Shown here: positions 15,562 through 24,552 of the stretch, in pieces
How positions within the stretch are numbered: the first letter of the stretch is position 1
How the letters are laid out: each line of letters begins with the position of its first letter
DNA from: Azospirillum griseum
GTDB lineage: Bacteria > Pseudomonadota > Alphaproteobacteria > Azospirillales > Azospirillaceae
Assembly: GCF_003966125.1 (NCBI RefSeq)
Contig: NZ_RXMA01000041.1
Span: 1-32,626, forward strand
Length of the DNA: 32,626 nt
Reading direction: 5' to 3'
Position numbers and translations under genes: made by a program
Notes under the pieces: generated by a model
Told to the model about the DNA's origin: nothing
The model's database searches: none
Seen by the model: the letters and a program-made list of their open reading frames with translations, nothing else

Positions 15562-16379
15562 ACGTCGTCGCGCGCTTCGCGTCTGAATACAGCAATCTGT
15601 TGCGGGTCTTGTCCCCGCAGATGAGCCTGCGCCTGGCGCTGGCCACCGTCCGCTGCGCTCCGGCCGTCTTCCGCAGCCGACGGCTGACGGCGGTGGACGC
15701 GGCGATGAGCCGGAATTGCCGCATCGCCTATCGCGGTGCCGTCGTCGCCTTGCCGCTGGCCGACATCGACCGCCTCGCTGCGGTGCCGGACGACAACCCG
15801 ACGTTCGGAAATCTGCGGGAGATGTTCGCCAACGACGTTTACCTGCGGCCGTTTCGCCCCGACCTGCGCGCCGACGTCGTGGTCGACCTCGGCTCCAACC
15901 GGGGCCTGTTCCTGCTGGTCGCCATCAAGGTTCTGCGGGCGCGCCTTGCCGTCGGCGTCGAGCCGGAGACGGGCTACGCCGAAGCGTTCCGCTTGCTGTG
16001 CGCCGCCAACGCCATCGCACCGGAAAAGGTCCGCCGCGTCGTCGCGGCGATCGCCCCCGACGCCGGACCGGGTATGACGAGCATGACCGACGTGCTGGAA
16101 AGCCTGGGTGGGGCCCGCATCGATTTTCTGAAATGCGACGTCGAAGGGGCGGAATATCCGCTGTTCGCCGCCGGGTCCGGTTGGCTCGACCGGATCGACA
16201 ATCTGGCGATGGAGGTTCATCCCGATCTGGGAGACAACCGCGATCTGTTGCAACGTCTGCGCGGTGCCGGTTTCGTGTGTCTGGCGACGGACCGCTTCGG
16301 CCGCCCGTCGGACGACCCTGCGGCGGCGGAGTTCGTATACGCCTCGTCGGTCGGCGGCCTGAGTGGGACTGGATTGTGA
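15558..16379 (+). CDS. FkbM-family methyltransferase (second of three)
   Basis: The 273-residue protein has a SAM-binding motif VVVDLGSNRGLFLLVA (about residues 110-125), an acidic ribose-binding strand VGVEPE, and the FkbM signature IDFLKCDVEGAEYPLFA. It lacks a signal peptide and is likely cytosolic. The N-terminal 100 residues do not match the core fold and may recognise the acceptor. It is coupled to both neighbours (ATGA upstream, GTGA downstream), so it is produced with the glycosyltransferases, which supports methylation of a particular sugar in the repeat unit. Its sequence differs clearly from the proteins at 12139 and 21096, so this is not a recent duplication. Confidence 0.87.
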   Translation: MNVVARFASEYSNLLRVLSPQMSLRLALATVRCAPAVFRSRRLTAVDAAMSRNCRIAYRGAVVALPLADIDRLAAVPDDNPTFGNLREMFANDVYLRPFRPDLRADVVVDLGSNRGLFLLVAIKVLRARLAVGVEPETGYAEAFRLLCAANAIAPEKVRRVVAAIAPDAGPGMTSMTDVLESLGGARIDFLKCDVEGAEYPLFAAGSGWLDRIDNLAMEVHPDLGDNRDLLQRLRGAGFVCLATDRFGRPSDDPAAAEFVYASSVGGLSGTGL

Positions 16380-17590
16380 ACGCCCGTCGCGACGGGCCAT
16401 TGCGGGTGGCGGTGTGCGCCCCGGTGTCGCTGGCACCGGGAGAAACCACCAACCGCACCGCCGCGTTTCGCAAGGTCAGGCTGGTTCTCGCCGCCCTGAC
16501 GGACCTCGGTTGCGAAACGACGTTGATCGAATCCCTGCACGTCGGCGGCGAGGGCAGCTTTCGTCCGACCTGCGCTTCACGGGCCGAGCTAGGAGAAGGC
16601 CGGGAGGTCGGGATCCTGCGGCCGTTCGCATTGCCAATTCCACGCCTGACCAAGGCGGCGCAGGCGTTGGCGGCCCCCCGGATCGCCCGACGGGTCGCCC
16701 GGGATTTCGCCCCGGACCTGTTGTGGATCTACAACGCCTATCTGTTCGAATCCCGCCTGGCGCTGACGCTGGAACGCATGGGCGTTCCTTTCGTTCTGGA
16801 GCTTGAAGACCTGCCAACGGCGCGCCGCAGTTTTCCGTTCAACGTCAAGGCCGCCCTTGACGCCCGTTCGTTTGACGAGGTCGTGCGGCGGGCGGCGGCG
16901 GCGGCGTGCGTCAATTCCGATCTGTGCGCCCGCGTCCGCCCGATCAACCCGCAAGCCTTTCTCTTTCCCCCCGTCGTCGACCCGGCCCTTGAACGCCGCG
17001 CCGCCGGACGCCTCCCACCGTTTTCGCACTGCCCGATCCGGGTGGGCTATTGCGGCGGTCTGGAGGAGGACAAGGGCGTCGGGACGCTGGCGGCTCTGAT
17101 CGATCTTTTGCCCCCCGGCATGGAACTGCACGTCGCCGGGATCGGCTCTCTGGAGCCAATGTTGAGCGCAGCCCTCGCCCGCCACCCGGAACGCGGTCGC
17201 TTCCATGGATATTTGCCGGATGCGCAATTGGTGGATTTCCTGTGTTCGATGGATGTGCTGATCAATCCGCACCGCGACGTCGCTGCCGCCGGACACGGGG
17301 TGTTTCCGTTCAAACTGTTCGAATATGTCGCGGCGGGTGCCGTCGTTGTCACCACACGGTCGCCAATGATCGAAGGCGTGCCGCTGGATCGGTTGATTCA
17401 TTTCGACGGCTCGCCGGAAGGACTGGCGGCGGCTTTGGCGGAGGCCGCGCGGCGCGGCGCGGCGGACGACGATTTGCGGCGGAACGTCTTGCGGCGGTTC
17501 AGTCTGTCGGCGACGACCACGCTGATCGACCGGATCCTTGATGCGGCGGTGGGCAACCGCCGTCGGCGCGGTCAGGAGTCGACGGCGTGA
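16376..17590 (+). CDS. Glycosyltransferase (GT4-like, GT-B fold)
   Basis: The 404-residue product has an N-terminal domain with VAVCAPVSLAPGETTNRTAAFRK cut short here to the key feature: a Gly-rich acceptor loop after the first strand. The C-terminal domain contains RVGYCGGLEEDKGVGTLAAL, LHVAGIGSLEP and the typical donor-site region GVFPFKLFEYVAAGAVVVTT. It should transfer a sugar in the cytoplasm. Translation begins at GTG 16376 overlapping the previous TGA (GTGA) and ends overlapping the GTG of the flippase gene. The divergent family-4 sequence means donor and linkage cannot be predicted. Confidence 0.85.
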   Translation: MNARRDGPLRVAVCAPVSLAPGETTNRTAAFRKVRLVLAALTDLGCETTLIESLHVGGEGSFRPTCASRAELGEGREVGILRPFALPIPRLTKAAQALAAPRIARRVARDFAPDLLWIYNAYLFESRLALTLERMGVPFVLELEDLPTARRSFPFNVKAALDARSFDEVVRRAAAAACVNSDLCARVRPINPQAFLFPPVVDPALERRAAGRLPPFSHCPIRVGYCGGLEEDKGVGTLAALIDLLPPGMELHVAGIGSLEPMLSAALARHPERGRFHGYLPDAQLVDFLCSMDVLINPHRDVAAAGHGVFPFKLFEYVAAGAVVVTTRSPMIEGVPLDRLIHFDGSPEGLAAALAEAARRGAADDDLRRNVLRRFSLSATTTLIDRILDAAVGNRRRRGQESTA

Positions 17591-19098
17591 ACCCCGGCGT
17601 CAGTCGCAGAATCATCAACGGTTTCGTCGCCCAGTCGGCGGGAACGCTGGGGCTGGTGATCGAACGGTTCGGACTGGCGGCATTGTTCATCGCCACGTTC
17701 GGCCTTGCCGGTTATGAAACATGGCTGGAAACCTCCGCGTGGTGCGGATTGGTCAGCGCCTTCGGCTTCGGCCTCAATCATTGGTGCGGCAATCGCGTGC
17801 AAGAGGCATGGAGCGTCGGCAACGCCACCGGCGTCCATCGCCAAACGCGCCTGGCCGTCACGGCGGCGGTGGGCGCGGCGGTTTTGGCGGGCGCGGCGGC
17901 TGTGGGCGCGGCGGCTGTGGGCTTCGGCCCACCCGCCGAAGGCGGCGGTGTCGCCGTTTGGCTGACGCTCGCCGTCGCCTTTAAAACGGCAGAGGCGTTT
18001 TTGACTGGCGTTCTGCGCGGTTGCGGGCGCATGGCTTTGGGTTTGTGGATCGCCGTCGGCGGGCAATTCATCATGCTGACGCTCTCGGTCGCCCTGACGG
18101 CGCTGGGAGCGGATTTGAGCGGGGTGGCGGCGGGACAGGCGGTCGCCGGGTTGATGACGGTGGCGGCGCTGGGTGCCGCGACACGATGGACGACGGGTTT
18201 CTCCGCCGACCGGCTTTTCCCGGTTGCCCCCGACCGCGCGGAGTGGCGCGACCTGGGTGCTCGCGGCTTTCCCTACGCCGTCGCCAATCTGGCCAATGTC
18301 GTCAACGTGCATCTCGTGGTGCTGGTCGTGGCGAAAGTCGACGGCGCGGCGGCGTTCGTGCTTGCACGGACCATCGCCAACTTTTGCCGACAAATCGTAC
18401 AGCAATTCGCCTACGCCGCCATCGACGAGGCGACGCGCGGTCTGATCGGTTCGGATCCGGCGGCGGGACGCCGACTGTTCACCGACGCCATCCGCTGGGC
18501 CTGTCTGGCCGCCGGCCTTGTCGCGGGCTGGCTGTTGTGGCTGGGGGGACCGCTGGTCGCCCGTCTGTCGCACGGAACGGTGACGACCGACCCCGCCCTG
18601 TTGTGGATTCTGGCCGCGTCCTTGCCCGCGACGACCCCCGGCCTGGTGCTCAGCGCCTTTTGCCTGTTCTCAAACCGGGGACGGGCGTTGGCCGCCGCGC
18701 AAGCCGCCTTCATTCTTGGACTGCTCGTCTGCCTGACGACGGCAGGGCGGGACGGAGCCGTCTCCGTCGCCGCCGGACTGACGGTCGCGGAATGGGTCGC
18801 GTCGGTCTGGCTGCTGGGGCGGCTGGCGGACCCCAACGGCGCGTTGGGGTTCTTCCGGGCAGCGGCGGCCGGAACGGCGGTCGGCGTCTTTGCGTTGGCC
18901 ATCGGCTATGCGGCCGGCGGCGCGGCGGCGGCGTTCGCCCCGCCGATCGACCTGATCGGCATGGCGGTCTTTTCAGCGGCGTGGGCCGGGATTTGCCCGC
19001 CCGTCGCGGCTTTGCTATTGCTGACGGCGGCGGAGCGGCGCTGGATCACGGCGAAATGCGCCGGGCTGATCGGGCGGAGACGAAACGGCGATGTCTGA
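17587..19098 (+). CDS. Wzx-like polysaccharide flippase (MOP superfamily)
   Basis: The 503-residue protein is built of 12-14 hydrophobic helices with the loop pattern of oligosaccharide flippases: an N-terminal amphipathic region, GLAGYETWLE after the first helix, LVVLVVAKVDGAAAFVLARTI in the middle and a hydrophobic C-terminal bundle. Length matches Wzx/RfbX proteins. It would move the undecaprenyl-linked repeat unit across the inner membrane before polymerisation. It starts with GTG 17587 in GTGA overlap, and overlaps the next gene by 8 bp. A perfect 15-bp tandem duplication (17891-17905 and 17906-17920) encodes a doubled GAAAV in a membrane helix. It is the only flippase seen in the window. 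Confidence 0.85.
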   Translation: MNPGVSRRIINGFVAQSAGTLGLVIERFGLAALFIATFGLAGYETWLETSAWCGLVSAFGFGLNHWCGNRVQEAWSVGNATGVHRQTRLAVTAAVGAAVLAGAAAVGAAAVGFGPPAEGGGVAVWLTLAVAFKTAEAFLTGVLRGCGRMALGLWIAVGGQFIMLTLSVALTALGADLSGVAAGQAVAGLMTVAALGAATRWTTGFSADRLFPVAPDRAEWRDLGARGFPYAVANLANVVNVHLVVLVVAKVDGAAAFVLARTIANFCRQIVQQFAYAAIDEATRGLIGSDPAAGRRLFTDAIRWACLAAGLVAGWLLWLGGPLVARLSHGTVTTDPALLWILAASLPATTPGLVLSAFCLFSNRGRALAAAQAAFILGLLVCLTTAGRDGAVSVAAGLTVAEWVASVWLLGRLADPNGALGFFRAAAAGTAVGVFALAIGYAAGGAAAAFAPPIDLIGMAVFSAAWAGICPPVAALLLLTAAERRWITAKCAGLIGRRRNGDV

Positions 19099-19936
19099 AC
19101 GGATTGGGCATGAACCGGTCGGTGCGGCGCGGGTGGCCGTGGTCATCTTGACGCTGAACGAGGCAACACGCCTGCCCGGTTGTCTCGCCGCCATTCCCGC
19201 CGCCCACCCGGTGATGGTGGTCGATTCCGGCAGCACCGATGACACGGTCGGAATCGCCCGGCGGGCCGGGGCGCGCGTGCTGCTCAACCCGTGGCCGGGG
19301 TTCGCCGCGCAGCGCAATTTCTGTCTCGACGCCTGCGGCGACGCCGCCGATTGGGCGCTGTTCATCGACGCCGACGAAATCTTTCCCCCGGCGTTTTTCG
19401 AATGGCTGGAAACCACGTTGGCAGCGGGAGACCCCGGTTTCGACGTGGCGCAAATCCCCTCGCATCTGGTGTTTTGCGGTCAAACGCTGCGTTACGCCCC
19501 TGGTTATCCGGTGCATCACCCGCGCCTTGTCCGCACCTGCGGGGTCCGTTTCGTGCCCAACGATTCCGGTCACGGCGAAACGGTGGCCGAACCGTTCCGC
19601 GAAGGCTTTTGCCCAGTCCCCTACCTGCATTTCTTCTACGACGGCGACCTGACCCGTTGGATGCGCAAGCATGTGGGGCTGGCGGCGCAGGAAGCGGCGG
19701 CGAACGAAAGCGCGCAAGGGCGTCTGACCTCCCGCGCCCGGCTGAACCGCCTGTTCGGGCGCGGCCCCTTGCGCATCCCGTTGCGTTTTTTCTACCATTA
19801 CGTTTGGCGTGGCGGCTGGCATGACGGACGGGCGGGACTGCTGTACGCCTTGATGTACACTTGGTTCGAGGCGACGAAATGGCTGCTGCGTCTTTCAAAC
19901 TCGACGCGCACGGCGGACCGTCATGACCAGGACTGA
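19091..19936 (+). CDS. Glycosyltransferase family 2 (WaaE/KdtX-like)
   Basis: The 281-residue enzyme has the GT-A signatures of family 2: VVILTLNEATRLPGCLAAI near the N-terminus, VVDSGSTDDTVGIAR, and the metal-binding D-x-D region ALFIDADEIFPP. The later part (VPYLHFFYDGDLTRWMRKH, and the FYHYVWRGGWHDGRAGLLYA segment) matches the WaaE/KdtX type, small transferases that add glucose or related sugars to lipopolysaccharide core or repeat units. The C-terminal hydrophobic patch may attach it to the inner membrane. It overlaps the flippase gene by 8 bp and the next GT by 14 bp. Donor sugar unknown. Confidence 0.9.
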   Translation: MSERIGHEPVGAARVAVVILTLNEATRLPGCLAAIPAAHPVMVVDSGSTDDTVGIARRAGARVLLNPWPGFAAQRNFCLDACGDAADWALFIDADEIFPPAFFEWLETTLAAGDPGFDVAQIPSHLVFCGQTLRYAPGYPVHHPRLVRTCGVRFVPNDSGHGETVAEPFREGFCPVPYLHFFYDGDLTRWMRKHVGLAAQEAAANESAQGRLTSRARLNRLFGRGPLRIPLRFFYHYVWRGGWHDGRAGLLYALMYTWFEATKWLLRLSNSTRTADRHDQD

Positions 19937-21107
19937 CGTCGTCCTCGTCGCCACCCACATCGCCCCGGCTCGCGGCTTCGGCGGGGTGGCGGAAAGCGCG
20001 GCCGCCCTGGCGCGGGCCTGGGCGCGGCAGGGGCGGCGGTTTTCGGTGGCGGCGAGCGACGGTTCCCGCAGCCTGCCGATCACGCCCGCAGACGTCGGCC
20101 TGCCGACATCGACGCCCGTCCGCCTCTATCGCGCCCATTGGGCGATCCGCTGGGGGTTTGGTTTGGGGGCACCCCTCCTGCTGTGGCGGGCGTGCCGGGA
20201 AGCCCGGTCAGCGTATGTCTGCGGCGTCGCCACTTGGCCAACCACCTGGGCCTATCTTGTCTGCCACCTGCTCGGCCGCCCGTACATCGCGGCTCCGCGC
20301 GGCGGGTTGATGCCCGCACACGTCGCCCGCATTCGCCGGACCAAACCACTGAAATGGCTGTTCTACCTGTTGTTCGTCCTGCCCGCCTTGCGCCGCGCCC
20401 AGGCGATCCACGCTTCTGGCGAACCGGAACGCGACGGCGTGCGGGCGCTGTTGCCGGGGGCGCGGGTGGAGGTCATCCCCAACGGCGTCGATGTCGCCTT
20501 CTGGCGTGCGCCGCCGCGACAACGGGAGGCGGGGGACGGGGTGCGGTTTTGCTACGTCGGTCGACTGAGCCGCGAGAAAGGGATTTTAAGCTTTCTGCGC
20601 GTCTGGCTCGCCGCGCGGGGAAACAACGACAGCCTGACCATCATCGGCGACGGCGACGGTGATTACGCCGACGCGGTGCGGCGGTTGGCGCAAGACGGCG
20701 GCGACGCGGTGTCCATGCCGGGGGCGACGAACCAATCCGGCGTGCGAGCGGCGCTGGCGGCGTGCGATTTCGTCGTGCTGCCGTCGGGGATGGAGGCGGG
20801 GGACGTGCGGGAGAACTTCGGCAACGCGCTGGCGGAGGCGCTGGCGGTCGGACGCCCGGCGCTGGTGGTCCACGGGCTGGCGTGGGACGCTCTGGCCGCA
20901 GCGGGGGCCGGGATCTTGTTCAATCCGAACGACGACGACGCGGCGGCGGCGATCCGCCGGGCGCGGGACGTCAACCGTGACGCGGACGCCTACGCCGCCA
21001 TGTCGGCGGCGGCGGCGGATTTCGCGGCGGCGCGTCTGGATCTGGACGCCGCTGCGGCGCAGTTGTGGCGGATGATTGTGGAAAGGCGAGACACCTCAAC
21101 GCCGTAG
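19923..21107 (+). CDS. Glycosyltransferase family 4, last gene of the operon
   Basis: The 394-residue GT-B protein carries GFGGVAESAAALARAW (acceptor-side glycine loop), YIAAPRGGLMPAHV, VIPNGVDVAFW before the linker, YVGRLSREKGILSFLRVW, and the donor region ENFGNALAEALAVGRPALVV. RGG-L-x-P is shared with exopolysaccharide mannosyl/glucosyl transferases of this family. It would add a sugar to the lipid carrier intermediate. Translation likely couples to the upstream GT2 through a 14-bp overlap. Its stop (21105-21107) lies within the end of the convergent methyltransferase gene: the two coding regions overlap by 12 bp, leaving no room for a separate terminator. Confidence 0.9.
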   Translation: MTRTDVVLVATHIAPARGFGGVAESAAALARAWARQGRRFSVAASDGSRSLPITPADVGLPTSTPVRLYRAHWAIRWGFGLGAPLLLWRACREARSAYVCGVATWPTTWAYLVCHLLGRPYIAAPRGGLMPAHVARIRRTKPLKWLFYLLFVLPALRRAQAIHASGEPERDGVRALLPGARVEVIPNGVDVAFWRAPPRQREAGDGVRFCYVGRLSREKGILSFLRVWLAARGNNDSLTIIGDGDGDYADAVRRLAQDGGDAVSMPGATNQSGVRAALAACDFVVLPSGMEAGDVRENFGNALAEALAVGRPALVVHGLAWDALAAAGAGILFNPNDDDAAAAIRRARDVNRDADAYAAMSAAAADFAAARLDLDAAAAQLWRMIVERRDTSTP

Positions 21108-22040
21108 CCGCCGGTCGATGAAGTCGGCCCGTTCCGGCGGAACCACCAGAACCTCTTCGCTGACGTCGAAATCGAACGGAACCAAGGTGTAACTGTGGCC
21201 GTGCCGACCCCGAACTTCCGCAAAACGCGCGCCGGGGGGAAAGCAGGCGCGCATTCCGGCCTCGTTGCCGAACCCGTGACGACCGCCGGGGCTGAGTTCC
21301 ATCAGCACCACCGGTCGATCCTCCTGCATCCGGCGCGTCAGTCCACGCAAAACCTGCGGCTCATAACCCTCCACGTCGATTTTCATGATCGATATACCCG
21401 TCAAGGCCGCTTGTGCGCACAGCGCGTCGCCGTTGCGGATCGACACCGGCACCGGATCGGTCGTCGATCCGGTGCCGGGAAGCAACGACCCCAGGCCCGA
21501 GTTCTCTCCGCCGCCGGGAAAATAGCTCGCCTCCACGTCCGCCTCTCCCAGCGCGAACGGATGAAGCGTGATGTTGTTCAGACGGTTAAGCGCGACTTTA
21601 TCCCGGATGAGATCGCACAAAGGGGCAAAAGGTTCGAAGATCGCCACCTGATCGGCAAGGGGTGCCATGAACAAGCTGTGATGACCGACGTTTCCGCCGA
21701 CGTCGCAAAAGACCAACGGCATCGTCGGCGCGCGGCGACGATGTTCGGCGGCGAGTTCGGCCAGCAGATCCAGTTCGCAGCGGGGTGCCGCGCCGTAACA
21801 AAACACCAACCAATCAGCGTAATGGGCAAGGTTTCCGCGATACCGCAGCCCGAAAAAATCGACTTCGAAGGCCAACCGCCCTCCACGCGCAGGCGACCAG
21901 ATCAACCGCAACAACCGGTCTTGTCCTTTGGGAATCCAGGTTTGACGACCGACCCAGCGCAACAGCCTTGCGCGCAATGGAAACCGGGTGTCGTACAGGC
22001 GTTCGTCGTTGTCCGTCCGCCAACCATAAGAACGATCCAT
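21096..22040 (-). CDS. FkbM-family methyltransferase (third of three)
   Basis: The 314-residue protein contains a SAM-binding segment VFCDVGGNVGHHSLFMA, the acidic strand VAIFEPFAPL, and the FkbM signature IMKIDVEGYEPQVLRG, followed by VLMELSP. An N-terminal stretch with basic residues (RARLLRWVGRQTWIPKGQDRLL is abbreviated here as an Arg-rich region) precedes the core. I start at ATG 22040, with GGGAA a few bases upstream; ATG 22055 would add five residues. The frame continues upstream but that part looks non-coding. It lies at the end of the glycan operon on the opposite strand, downstream of the PhyH-type oxygenase after a 220-bp gap, and could methylate the same polysaccharide or a product of the oxygenase. 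Confidence 0.88.
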   Translation of the reverse strand: MDRSYGWRTDNDERLYDTRFPLRARLLRWVGRQTWIPKGQDRLLRLIWSPARGGRLAFEVDFFGLRYRGNLAHYADWLVFCYGAAPRCELDLLAELAAEHRRRAPTMPLVFCDVGGNVGHHSLFMAPLADQVAIFEPFAPLCDLIRDKVALNRLNNITLHPFALGEADVEASYFPGGGENSGLGSLLPGTGSTTDPVPVSIRNGDALCAQAALTGISIMKIDVEGYEPQVLRGLTRRMQEDRPVVLMELSPGGRHGFGNEAGMRACFPPGARFAEVRGRHGHSYTLVPFDFDVSEEVLVVPPERADFIDRRLRR

Positions 22041-22260
22041 CCGGGATTCCCACATATTTCGCTTTCGGTGAAAGCAGCCTTCGCCACTCGAATAGGAACG
22101 CTTCACCAAAACATTCAGCGCCTGATCGGCGGTTAAGCGGATTGGTATCAGAAGGTTGGCTTGACAGCACCAGCCATCCTCAGCCCCAACCATGCCCGCC
22201 ATCAAAACAGTGCCGGCATATTGACGGTGCCTCCATCAGGGTACAGATGCCGATCACTTG
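22041..22260. other. Intergenic stretch between two minus-strand genes
   Basis: This 220-bp spacer lies between the oxygenase stop and the methyltransferase start. It is open in the methyltransferase frame, but the predicted residues are Cys/Trp/Met-rich and unlike the family, so I consider it non-coding. It should hold the promoter of the methyltransferase gene; no clear -35/-10 pair or strong hairpin is visible. Confidence 0.4.
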
Positions 22261-23271
22261 TCAGGGGGAAAGGTAGATCCGGTTCACGACCGGGTCCAAC
22301 CCCGGCGGGACCAGAGGGGACTGGCGGTTCAGTGGCGGGGTTCGCGGCCCGTGCGGCGTCCGGTTCACGTTGTACTGGGCCGACAGCAGCAGACGCCGCC
22401 CCCGACGCGGCAGTGCCCCCTTGTGAACGCCATAGGTGTCCCCCAGAAACCAGCTGCCCGCCGGTCCCGTCACCGTGACCGTGTCGGCGGTGCCGAACGC
22501 CGCCGCAACCTCCGCGTCCGGCAACGCCCGGCCCGTGGACAAGCGACGACTGCGGTGCGACCCCTTCACAAAAACATGCGGCCCGCCATCCTCGTCCACA
22601 TCGGTCAGGTAGAAGAAGATCTTGAAGCCGCGCAGGCTGTCCAGATCGCGATGAAAGCGCTGCGTTCCCTTTGCCCCCTGACGTCCGCCAAAGCTGTCCC
22701 CGCCCCAGGACCACCAGCAGCCGACATTGTCCAGCACCGGCTTGCAGCCCAGATACAACTCCGCCGCCTCCAGCACGGTCGGATGATTCAACAGGCTCAG
22801 CGCGTGAGGCGCGCGCAGGATCTGGTCGATCGAATGATAGCCCATGTTGGATTCCGGGCTGGGCGGATCGGCCGGCCGGAACCAGCCCAGATGCGGGCGG
22901 AAGGGATCGTGGCAGGGTGTGTTTTCGAAATAGCCGCGCAGATCAGCGACGATGGCCGGATCAACCGGAGCAAAGGCGGCGGTGATGCCATCGGTTTCAA
23001 GGGTCCGGCACCAGTCGCGCGCCTCCAGCGAGGGATGGAAACGGGGTGTGCGCGGCGATTGGGCGGCGACCACGCGGGCCAGCCCGTCGCGCAGCTCCGG
23101 ATCGGTGACAAGGGGGAGCAGATCGTAGATGGCGTAACGACCGTCCGCGCGCGCCTTGCGCAGATACGCCGACAGCGACGGAATGCGGGTGCGCAGCTTG
23201 GCCCGGAACCCGTCGGTCAGGTTTGCGATCATGCCAGGCCCCCCGGCCTCCGCCGCCACCCCCATGCTCAT
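22261..23271 (-). CDS. Phytanoyl-CoA dioxygenase (PhyH)-family Fe(II)/2-oxoglutarate oxygenase
   Basis: The 336-residue protein has the facial triad of PhyH enzymes: H-x-D in the FHRDLD segment (His207, Asp209), a distal His in GDTYGVHKG (His283), and a following Arg cluster (RRGRRLLLSAQ) that can bind the 2-oxoglutarate carboxylate. The core DSBH fold runs from about residue 110 (FENTPCHDPFRPH) to the end; the first 90 residues are helical and of unknown role. Such enzymes hydroxylate small molecules, lipids or sugars. GGGAG lies 6 bases before ATG 23271, which fixes the start. It is divergent from a sialidase-fold gene and upstream of an FkbM methyltransferase, so a role in glycan or secondary-metabolite tailoring is possible. 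Substrate unknown. Confidence 0.88.
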   Translation of the reverse strand: MSMGVAAEAGGPGMIANLTDGFRAKLRTRIPSLSAYLRKARADGRYAIYDLLPLVTDPELRDGLARVVAAQSPRTPRFHPSLEARDWCRTLETDGITAAFAPVDPAIVADLRGYFENTPCHDPFRPHLGWFRPADPPSPESNMGYHSIDQILRAPHALSLLNHPTVLEAAELYLGCKPVLDNVGCWWSWGGDSFGGRQGAKGTQRFHRDLDSLRGFKIFFYLTDVDEDGGPHVFVKGSHRSRRLSTGRALPDAEVAAAFGTADTVTVTGPAGSWFLGDTYGVHKGALPRRGRRLLLSAQYNVNRTPHGPRTPPLNRQSPLVPPGLDPVVNRIYLSP

Positions 23272-23415
23272 GCCCGTCTCCCGTTCCGCGTCTGTGATGC
23301 CGTGTGTTCGCGTGCGTGTACTCTTTCTGCGGCATGCCGGTTTTTCAAGCGACGGTCGAGCGTTCCGGTGATTATGGTGGCTGAGGCATGTCGTCGCGCT
23401 GGGAAAGAAACGGGA

Positions 23416-24552
23416 ATGGCCTGGCTTGGGGAGTTGGAGCATCGTGTGCTGTACCGGGATCCCCGGTTCTACGCGTCCTTTCCGTCGGTGGCGACGCGGG
23501 CGGATGGCGTCGTGCTGGTGGCCTTCCGCCGCGCGCGCGATCACCGGTGGATGCTGGGCAACACCGGCTCCAAGCACGTCGATCACCTCGATTCCCGGTC
23601 CCAGACGGTTCTGCTGACGCTCGCACCGGACGGCACCCCGCTTGGCGACCCCCAGGCCCTGCCGTCCGACCCCCAGGCGGCCGACCAGGACGCCAGTCTG
23701 CTGGTGTTGCGTGACGGGCGCATCCTGTTGACGGGCTTTTGCTGGTACCCCGTGCCCGCCGGAGTGGGCGAAGACCTGCGCGCGCGCGGCATCGGCCTGA
23801 CCGGCAGCCCGCAACGCACCGGCGACCTCTATCTCTTCTGGGGTGGCTACACACGCTTCAGCGATGACGGCGGGCGGACATGGTCCCCGCACCGCTTTCT
23901 GCCACCCCTGCCCGATCATCCCGATCTTGTGCCCGGCGAACGCCCCTTCCACGGCGGGGCGGTGCGCGGTCGGGCGGTCGAGGCTCCGGACGGCCGCCTC
24001 CTGCAAGCCGCCTACACCCACCATCCCGCCACCGGAACCTACGCCAGCCACCTGTTCGACTCCACCGACCGGGGAGAGAGCTGGACCTATCGCGGCCTGA
24101 TCGCCCATGATCCAGAGGGCAAGGCCGGATTCTGCGAAACGGCCCTGCATCTGGCCGCCGATGGCAGTCTGTTTGCCTTTCACCGCACCACCGGGCTGGA
24201 CGACCATCTGGCAACCTCCCGTTCGTACGACCTGGGGCAAAGTTGGGGGCCGTGGGAACGGCAGGCGGTGGTTGGCCACCCCTACAACCCCTGCCCATTG
24301 CCCGATGGCCGGGTTCTGCTGGTTTACGGTCATCGCCACACCCCCTACGGAATGCGGGCCAGACTCTACGACCCGCTCACCCAGTCACCCGGCGACGCGG
24401 TGGAGCGGGTGCTGCGCGATGATGGTCCCTCCCCCGATCTCGGCTATCCCTGGGCGACGCTGCTGCCGGATGGACGCGCCCTGGTGGCGCTGTACATCGC
24501 CGACGCCCAGGGGCGGCGGGGAATCGAAGCGACGCTGTTCGCCTTGGAATGA
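23416..24552 (+). CDS. BNR/Asp-box, sialidase-fold protein
   Basis: The 378-residue product is a six-bladed beta-propeller by pattern: Asp-box motifs S-x-D-x-G-x-T/S-W occur as SDDGGRTW, STDRGESW and SYDLGQSW, with further degenerate copies. The family includes sialidases and other glycoside hydrolases as well as non-enzymatic propellers. The classical RIP arginine motif of bacterial sialidases is not evident, and no signal peptide is seen, so sialic-acid cleavage should not be assumed. ATG 23416 is preceded by GGGAAAG 14-8 bases upstream; ATG 23374 would add 14 residues. It stands alone, divergent from the PhyH-type oxygenase across 144 bp. It may bind or trim a glycan made by the locus (inference). 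Confidence 0.82.
   Translation: MAWLGELEHRVLYRDPRFYASFPSVATRADGVVLVAFRRARDHRWMLGNTGSKHVDHLDSRSQTVLLTLAPDGTPLGDPQALPSDPQAADQDASLLVLRDGRILLTGFCWYPVPAGVGEDLRARGIGLTGSPQRTGDLYLFWGGYTRFSDDGGRTWSPHRFLPPLPDHPDLVPGERPFHGGAVRGRAVEAPDGRLLQAAYTHHPATGTYASHLFDSTDRGESWTYRGLIAHDPEGKAGFCETALHLAADGSLFAFHRTTGLDDHLATSRSYDLGQSWGPWERQAVVGHPYNPCPLPDGRVLLVYGHRHTPYGMRARLYDPLTQSPGDAVERVLRDDGPSPDLGYPWATLLPDGRALVALYIADAQGRRGIEATLFALE

Noticed and set aside
22258..23415. Plus-strand extension upstream of the sialidase-fold protein
   Set aside because: It is antisense to the PhyH gene and the predicted residues are unlike any propeller segment.
23272..24339. Extension of the PhyH-type gene antisense to the sialidase-fold gene
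   Set aside because: The PhyH gene has a well-placed GGGAG and ATG at 23271, and the extension is low-complexity shadow sequence.
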